DNA of 64,000 nt. Origin: Occallatibacter savannae. Lineage in GTDB: Bacteria; Acidobacteriota; Terriglobia; Terriglobales; Acidobacteriaceae. The DNA is taken from NCBI RefSeq assembly GCF_003131205.1, contig NZ_QFFY01000004.1:62001-126000 (forward strand), written 5' to 3'. Positions 59,110 to 64,000 of this stretch are shown here, one piece after another. The notes under the pieces are model-generated. The model searched no databases, was not told the origin of the DNA, and saw only the letters and a program-made list of their open reading frames with translations. The translations under genes were made by a program, and so were the position numbers. Numbering within the stretch: the stretch's first letter is position 1; every line of letters starts with the position of its first letter.

Positions 59110-60657
59110 ATGCTGAAAAAGCTCTCCCGGTCGTTCCTCCTGGTTCTCTGGCTGTCTCGTTTGACGGTCTCCACTGCGTGGAGCGAAGATGCAGCCTCGT
59201 CGCCAAAGCAGACGATCCTCAGAGCGGCCGATTTGCAGGCGGACGTGAAGGTGCTGCAGGAAGCTTATACGGAGCTGCATCCCGGGCTTTATCGCTACAA
59301 TTCGCCGGCACAGATTGATGCGGCTTTCGCGGAACTGAGAAAGAAGCTGAATCACGATCAGCCGTTGCGCGAGGCGTACCTGGCGTTTTCAGTATTTGCG
59401 GCGAAGATCCGCTGCGGGCATACGTACGGAAATTTCTACAATCAGCCCAAGCAGGTGGTGGACGAACTGTTCAGCGGTCGCGATCGGGTCCCGTTCTACT
59501 TCGAGTGGAATGGGAGCGAGATGGTGGTGACGCGCGACTTCACCGGTGAGGGATTGTTGCCCGCAGGCACGCGTGTGCTGAAAGTGAACGGAACACCGAC
59601 GGCAGCGATCCTAAAGCGGCTCATCACGGTGGCACGTGCGGATGGCTCGAATGACGCGAAGCGGGTTGCACTGCTCGGAGTTCAAGGAGATGACCGTTGG
59701 GAGACGTTCGACGTCTTCTATCCGCTGTTCTTTTCCGTCAAGGAAGGCATGTACGTTCTCGAGGTTCGCAAGCCCGGGGAATCCCGAACGTCGACGGTGA
59801 GAGCAGGTGCGCTCACGCCGGAAGAGCGGCTGCAGCCGATCAAGGCGCGTGAGGAGGCGTTGAAAGGCGGCAGCACCGAAGTTTTCGAGTGGAAGTATCT
59901 GGATGGAGGCGCTGCTTATCTCCGCATGCCGAGTTGGGCTCTGTATGACAGCAAGTGGGATTGGAACCGATGGCTTGGAGACCATCTGGACGAACTTGCG
60001 GCAAGACATGCGCCAGCGCTGATCATCGATGTGCGCGGGAATGAGGGCGGACTGGATGTAGGCAATGCCATCCTGAGCAGGTTGATCAATAGCGATCTCA
60101 AGCTGTCTGCTACACGACGGCTCGTTCGTTATCGAAAAGTCCCCGAGGATCTGTTGCCTTATCTAGACACCTGGGACAGGAGTTTCAGGGACTGGGGAGA
60201 AAGTGCGGTCGAAATGGATGAGCCGTGGCCGACCGCGCCCGCGGTTCACTACTTCCGGTTGAAGAAGTACGACGATGATGCCGATGGGGACGTGGTCAAG
60301 CCGGAAGGAACGCACTTTGGCGGGCGCGTCTATGTGCTCGTGGATGCGAGCAACAGTTCGGCTACGTTTCAGTTTGCGCAGACGGTTCAGCAGAATCGTC
60401 TGGGACCACTGGTAGGGACGCCGACCGGCGGGAATCAGCGAGGCATCAATGGCGGTGCGTTCTTCTTCCTGCGACTTCCGCACTCGAACATCGAGATGGA
60501 CCTGCCTCTGATCGGAAGCTTTCCCAGCTCTGCTAAGCCGGACGCGGGCTTGACGCCGGATGTACTGGTGCACACGACCGCGCAGGATATCGCGGTCCAT
60601 CGAGACGCCGGTCTGGATGTAGTGAAAGGGTTGATCGCCAGGCAGGCAGCGCACTAG
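59110..60657 (+). CDS. Secreted S41 family peptidase
   Basis: A 515-residue exported protein (signal LVLWLSRLTVSTAWSEDA) of the tail-specific protease/tricorn type. The protease core contains PALIIDVRGNEGGLDVGNA (strand with oxyanion region), the nucleophile Ser in DASNSSATFQFAQ and GTPTGGNQRGINGG, then the ending LTPDVLVHTTAQDI. A PDZ-like segment is near VLKVNGTPTAAILKR. It may degrade envelope proteins or peptides. It overlaps the convergent small membrane protein gene by 4 bp. Confidence 0.87.
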   Translation: MLKKLSRSFLLVLWLSRLTVSTAWSEDAASSPKQTILRAADLQADVKVLQEAYTELHPGLYRYNSPAQIDAAFAELRKKLNHDQPLREAYLAFSVFAAKIRCGHTYGNFYNQPKQVVDELFSGRDRVPFYFEWNGSEMVVTRDFTGEGLLPAGTRVLKVNGTPTAAILKRLITVARADGSNDAKRVALLGVQGDDRWETFDVFYPLFFSVKEGMYVLEVRKPGESRTSTVRAGALTPEERLQPIKAREEALKGGSTEVFEWKYLDGGAAYLRMPSWALYDSKWDWNRWLGDHLDELAARHAPALIIDVRGNEGGLDVGNAILSRLINSDLKLSATRRLVRYRKVPEDLLPYLDTWDRSFRDWGESAVEMDEPWPTAPAVHYFRLKKYDDDADGDVVKPEGTHFGGRVYVLVDASNSSATFQFAQTVQQNRLGPLVGTPTGGNQRGINGGAFFFLRLPHSNIEMDLPLIGSFPSSAKPDAGLTPDVLVHTTAQDIAVHRDAGLDVVKGLIARQAAH

Positions 60658-60833
60658 CGCGCGATCAGGTACATGACCCAGCTGAGCACGATGGCCGAAC
60701 CCACGAAAAGAGAGAAGCAGTAGAGACCGTAGCGGAACATGCGCTGTGGCGTTTCACGTTGCGTGATGCCGAAGACCGTCGAGGCAAAAAGACCGAATAA
60801 CAGCACTGCTGTGAAGTGGGAAGGCGAGAACAC
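60654..60833 (-). CDS. Small two-helix membrane protein
   Basis: A 59-residue protein: FSPSHFTAVLLFGLFASTVF forms helix one, RYGLYCFSLFVGSAIVLSWV helix two, with a charged loop GITQRETPQRM between them. It starts at GTG 60833, whose G is shared with the TAG stop of the upstream gene (TAGTG). GGAGG lies eight bases before the GTG. The tight coupling supports a real gene acting with its neighbour. Family not recognised. Confidence 0.65.
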   Translation of the reverse strand: MFSPSHFTAVLLFGLFASTVFGITQRETPQRMFRYGLYCFSLFVGSAIVLSWVMYLIAR

Positions 60834-61243
60834 TAGGACTTCCTCCCAGTGCGGATATTGTGTGCGTCCACTGCAGCGATGACATTGAGCAAACCTGCGA
60901 CTACGATGAAGCGCGTACCCCAGTCCGCGACGGTGAGTTGTACCGAATCGGCGCCAAGGCCGGTCGCCCTTCCCACGAGGTAGAGCAACCCGCTGCCAAG
61001 ATCGCCGAGCAGGCAGAGGATCTCGAGGATGTCGTGCGCATTGGCGTAAAGCTTGCCCTGCATGGCAAGCCCCAGGGCGAACATGCAGATGATGGAGATG
61101 GCCAGCGGTGCGCCCCGTCCCCACTTACGCAGCAGGAAATGCCCCGCGCCAGGAATCAGCCAACCTGCGATGAGAGGAAGGAATATGAAGCCGTCCTGGG
61201 AACTTCCTGGTGCCGCGGCTTTCTTGTTTTCGGTTTCTGCCAT
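60833..61243 (-). CDS. DUF6677-like membrane protein
   Basis: A 136-residue protein with three to four hydrophobic segments: FIFLPLIAGWLIPGAGHFLL, APLAISIICMFALGLAMQGK, LCLLGDLGSGLLYLVGRATG and RFIVVAGLLNVIAAVDAHNI. The opening LAGWLIPGAGH is seen in proteins labelled DUF6677. Role unknown. Its stop overlaps the following small membrane gene by one base. ATG 61243 is chosen; TTG 61264 is possible. Confidence 0.7.
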   Translation of the reverse strand: MAETENKKAAAPGSSQDGFIFLPLIAGWLIPGAGHFLLRKWGRGAPLAISIICMFALGLAMQGKLYANAHDILEILCLLGDLGSGLLYLVGRATGLGADSVQLTVADWGTRFIVVAGLLNVIAAVDAHNIRTGRKS

Positions 61244-61282
61244 TCCTATCTGACTATATCGCAACGAGCAGGGTGATTCGGT

Positions 61283-61759
61283 TCAGGGATTTGCAGGATG
61301 GTGGTCAAAGCTGATCGCGCGTGTCATCTTCCATGAGCCATCTTTATGCTGCCAGAGCGTAATGAATTTTGCCTCTCCGAGATTGCGCGGATCATCAGGG
61401 TGAGTGAACCTATGGATGCCGATCTCCACCGCGCCGAACCCCTCCATCGGATAAATCTCGAGTGAGCCGGGTACGAGCTCTCGATGGACCTTACCGCAGA
61501 TGTTGTTTTTGGTGGCCTGGATGAACGTCTGCCTGCCGACAGCGAGGCCGGTTTTGTCGTGATAGAACTCCAGATCTTCCGATACCAGAGAACCTAGCTT
61601 GTCGAGCTGACAGTTGTTGTAGGCGTCGAAGAGTTCGGTATCCAGACCGACGACTGTTTTGTACAACGGATCGGTCGGAGGAAGCCCCTGCGAATTCTGG
61701 GCATAGGCGAACGGAAGAGGGACTGTGAACGTCAGAACGAGGAGGACGAAGCTCTTCAA
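61283..61759 (-). CDS. Exported NTF2-like (DUF4440) protein
   Basis: A 158-residue protein with a signal peptide (SFVLLVLTFTVPLPFAYA) and a DUF4440 fold: VGLDTELFDAYNNCQLDKLGSLVSEDLEFYHD and IHRFTHPDDPRNLGEAKFIT, with the closing WKMTRAISFDHHP. Extracytoplasmic small-molecule binding or catalysis is likely but unproven. Start is TTG 61759 with GAGG six bases upstream. Confidence 0.8.
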   Translation of the reverse strand: MKSFVLLVLTFTVPLPFAYAQNSQGLPPTDPLYKTVVGLDTELFDAYNNCQLDKLGSLVSEDLEFYHDKTGLAVGRQTFIQATKNNICGKVHRELVPGSLEIYPMEGFGAVEIGIHRFTHPDDPRNLGEAKFITLWQHKDGSWKMTRAISFDHHPANP

Positions 61760-61813
61760 AGTTGACCTCGCGGGAAAAGATGTTCTTCAAAGACCTACGC
61801 GCAGCAGACTGCC

Positions 61814-62182
61814 TCAGTTCCCAGTGGGGATTATGCCCGCGTTTTCGACCATGAGAATCACGGTGCGTTTTGGGGCGCGGGTGCGGTGAACCACTCCGCG
61901 CGGAACGACCATGCCCTGTCCAGGATTCAGCTCTACCGTTCTGCCTTCGAGGTCGATGAGAAGTTGGCCTTCGACCGTAAGGAAGAATTCGTCGTCGTTG
62001 TCGTGCTTGTGCCAGTGGTACTCGCCTTCAATGATGCCGACGCGGACAACGGACTCGTTCACCTTGCAGAGGGTCTGGTTGAACCATTTGTAGTTCTTCG
62101 CGTCGGGAACGTTGATGTCGATGACCTCGAGAGGGCCATGCAGGATGTTCAGTCGGGTTTCGTAAGGAAAGTCGGCGGGCAT
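61814..62182 (-). CDS. Cupin domain protein
   Basis: A 122-residue single-domain cupin. The metal-binding His/Glu motif is YHWHKHDNDDEFFLTVEG, and the second motif is VVPRGVVHRT. It resembles small ectoine-synthase/oxalate-binding-like cupins, with no activity assigned. No signal peptide. Start supported by AGGAG. Confidence 0.87.
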   Translation of the reverse strand: MPADFPYETRLNILHGPLEVIDINVPDAKNYKWFNQTLCKVNESVVRVGIIEGEYHWHKHDNDDEFFLTVEGQLLIDLEGRTVELNPGQGMVVPRGVVHRTRAPKRTVILMVENAGIIPTGN

Positions 62183-62508
62183 GGGGAAGGCTCCTTGCGG
62201 GGAGGATAGCAGAACCGTGGCTTGGCTGATCGGAGCGCTACTGAGTGAGCGACGTCACAGAACGTTGATGGATTCCGGGCGAGATTAGGTCAAGCACTTC
62301 AAAAAATTGCTTCACTATTCCACGGATCTAGATACAGTTCGTCAGGATCAGGAGCTCTTGATAAAGGAGTTGCTGCTCCGTCCTTCAGATCCAGCGCAGG
62401 AAGGCCCGAAAGACAGTGCGCCTCAGCTGAAGTGATCGTATAAACCGACAGTGACTTCTCCCCACTGTTGCACCGGCGCGTCGTCGCCGTTTCACCAGGG
62501 GATTAAGC
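62183..62508. other. Intergenic region with candidate promoter
   Basis: 326 bp between the cupin gene (minus) and the Ig-domain gene (plus). It holds a promoter-like pair TTGCTT (62307-62312) and TAGATA (62329-62334) with 16-bp spacing, and a partly self-complementary GGAGCTC/GGAGTT/GCTCC stretch near 62350-62385. No gene is seen in it. Confidence 0.4.
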
Positions 62509-64000
62509 ATGAGGAAGTTACTGTCTGCTGCAATGGCGCTCGTCGCATGGACCGTGCCTGCCAGCCAAGCCATCACTGTTTCAACGCCTTCCAATGGAGC
62601 TCAAATAACCTCGCCATTCACGGTGACGGCGAGCACGACTACGTGCGCGGGAGTCCCTGCCGTATCGATGGGCTACTCGATCGACAGCGGAACGGCCGTG
62701 ATCGAGCCTACGTCATTTTCGGCAAAGGTATCAGCCGCAGCGGGTGCGCATGTGCTGCACGTAAAGTGCTGGGGCAAGAATACGCATGATGAAAAATTGC
62801 TCAGCATCACTGTGCTGGCTGCTTCTGTTTCCGACATCACCATTGCGACGCCCGGGAACGGCGCGACGCTCACGTCGCCTTTCACTCTGACTGCCAGCAC
62901 CAGGACATGCGCTTCGAAGCCAGCAGTATCAATGGGTTATTCGATCGACAGCGCAACGGCTACCATCGAGCCGACGGCCTTCACGGCGTCCGTTTCGGCG
63001 GCTCCTGGCGCACATGTATTGCACGTCAAGTGCTGGGGACAGCAGGTGAACGATCAGGTGCTGTTGAGCATCAACGTCATTCAGCCGATGGCCGCAGCGC
63101 CTTCTTTCTCTCTGCCGTCGGGGACGTATAACAGCAGCCAGACTGTTTCGATCTCTTCCTCGACAGCCGGCGCGAAGATCTACTACACGATCGACCGGTC
63201 CACGCCGAGGCCGACGTCGCTGCTCTACACGGGGCCAGTCTCGATCTCAAAAACGACCGCGCTCAGTGCAATCTCTGCCGCAACTGGATATACGAACAGC
63301 GGAGTGTCGCAGGCGAGTTACACGATCTCGATCCCCAAGGGACCGCAAATCCCGTTATACGCGACTGTGCAGGAGCAGATAGACCTGCTGCCTAACTGGC
63401 GCATCAAACACGACCCGGCGACTCCGGGCACAGCGACTGGATCGATGGCGGTGGTGAGCGATCCGACGCTCAGCGGGCAATCGGTAAAGTACTACACGGC
63501 GTTTACGGACGCGGGCGGCATTCTCTACTCGAATACCTACGGCAACGACACGGATTCGACAAATTTTGTCTATGACGTGAACGTGTGGCTTGCAGCCGGC
63601 AGTGTCCTCAGCAATCTGGAATTGGACAACAACCAGGTGACCCGCAACGGCCACACGATTATCTATGGCTTCCAGTGTTCCGGGTATTCCGGATTCTGGG
63701 AGTACACGGAAAATGCGGGTACCGTCGATCAAACGCGGGCGCATTGGCTGAAGTCGACGGCGCCATGCAATCCGGCGAACTGGACGCGCAATGCCTGGCA
63801 CCACATCCAAATCAGCCTATCGCGCGACGATCTGGGCAATGTGACGTATCACTCCGTCTGGTTCGACGGGCAGGAGCAGCCGATCAACCAGACAGTGATG
63901 TCAGACTTTTCGCTGGGATGGGCGTTGGGAGCGCTGGTGGCTAACTTCCAGGTAAATGGGCTGGGGACCAGCGGGTCGTCGACGATCTACGTGGACGATC
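62509..64000 (+). CDS. Secreted Ig-like/chitobiase-domain protein (partial)
   Basis: An open frame of 497 codons runs off the right edge. A signal peptide (LLSAAMALVAWTVPASQA) is followed by two tandem modules of about 85 residues sharing SMGYSIDS, EPT and AHVLHVKCWG. Next comes a chitobiase/beta-hexosaminidase C-terminal-type domain (KIYYTIDRSTPRPTSLLYTG). The last 180 residues look like a concanavalin/LamG-type sandwich (TNFVYDVNVWLAAGSVLSNL). Extracellular binding to polysaccharide or surface is likely. ATG 62509 has AGGGGA upstream. The true end lies beyond the window. Confidence 0.8.
   Translation, partial: MRKLLSAAMALVAWTVPASQAITVSTPSNGAQITSPFTVTASTTTCAGVPAVSMGYSIDSGTAVIEPTSFSAKVSAAAGAHVLHVKCWGKNTHDEKLLSITVLAASVSDITIATPGNGATLTSPFTLTASTRTCASKPAVSMGYSIDSATATIEPTAFTASVSAAPGAHVLHVKCWGQQVNDQVLLSINVIQPMAAAPSFSLPSGTYNSSQTVSISSSTAGAKIYYTIDRSTPRPTSLLYTGPVSISKTTALSAISAATGYTNSGVSQASYTISIPKGPQIPLYATVQEQIDLLPNWRIKHDPATPGTATGSMAVVSDPTLSGQSVKYYTAFTDAGGILYSNTYGNDTDSTNFVYDVNVWLAAGSVLSNLELDNNQVTRNGHTIIYGFQCSGYSGFWEYTENAGTVDQTRAHWLKSTAPCNPANWTRNAWHHIQISLSRDDLGNVTYHSVWFDGQEQPINQTVMSDFSLGWALGALVANFQVNGLGTSGSSTIYVDD

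Overview
The window is a high-GC bacterial chromosome segment that reads as an Acidobacteriota genome, most likely the order Terriglobales (Acidobacteriaceae). The pointers are orphan ADOP-type MacB/FtsX permeases paired with PadR repressors, a large S53 kumamolisin with Ig-like repeats and a Cys-Gly-rich tail, DUF4252 proteins behind an ECF sigma factor, many Tat-exported cupin, aldo/keto reductase and TIM-barrel proteins, and dispersed palindromic repeats plus period-7 tandem repeats in intergenic DNA. No rRNA, prophage, insertion sequence or CRISPR array is visible. One tRNA (Gln, UUG) is present.

Layout. 0.3-6.5 kb: MFS transporter, cca, tsaD, a TatA-like translocase subunit, a secreted thioredoxin-like protein and a degenerate receiver-like protein. 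6.6-11.6 kb: PIG-L deacetylase, aldo/keto reductase, two tandem secreted paralogues built from a repeated Gly/Arg/Tyr-rich module, and two exported hypothetical proteins. 11.9-17.7 kb (minus strand): a translation and core-metabolism cluster, transcribed in the order ispE, tRNA-Gln, prs, rplY, pth, rpsF, rpsR, rplI. 17.9-27.3 kb: retropepsin-like protease, cupin, exported proteins, a DUF2252/sugar isomerase pair, an S9 peptidase with a DUF4440 partner, a 50-residue membrane protein and a Y-family polymerase. 27.4-30.9 kb: a secreted lactonase-like beta-propeller and an ECF sigma/anti-sigma/DUF4252 operon with a good sigmaW-like promoter, ending in a perfect heptamer array. 31-44.5 kb: two PadR-ADOP operons flanking a housekeeping block (kbl, ruvA, DUF2461, HU, DUF4260, a methyltransferase). 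44.5-54.3 kb: GH39 glycosidase, Tat-exported phosphoesterase, a GNAT-aminotransferase fusion and the 1472-residue kumamolisin. 54.5-64 kb: rbfA, nrnA, a GT39 glycosyltransferase, a double GNAT protein, S41 peptidase, two small membrane proteins, an NTF2-like protein, a cupin and a secreted Ig/chitobiase-domain protein that runs off the right edge.

The most unusual signal lies in the repeats rather than in any single gene. Three palindromic repeat families (called A, B and C here) and a degenerate 7-bp tandem repeat are scattered between genes. Two of the most conserved tRNA-maturation genes appear to have absorbed copies in frame. cca carries a heptamer array, read as six seven-residue repeats, followed directly by an A element. 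tsaD carries a B and a C element back to back. Both inserts sit between conserved motifs and leave the catalytic residues intact. This resembles the Rickettsia palindromic elements that persist inside protein genes.

Other observations worth following: the tandem module proteins at 8.9-10.2 kb, the GNAT-HisC-like fusion at 48-49.8 kb, inverted repeats at both padR promoters, and mutually exclusive hairpins in the kumamolisin leader. All function calls rest on reading the sequence and on family knowledge; no database search was run.
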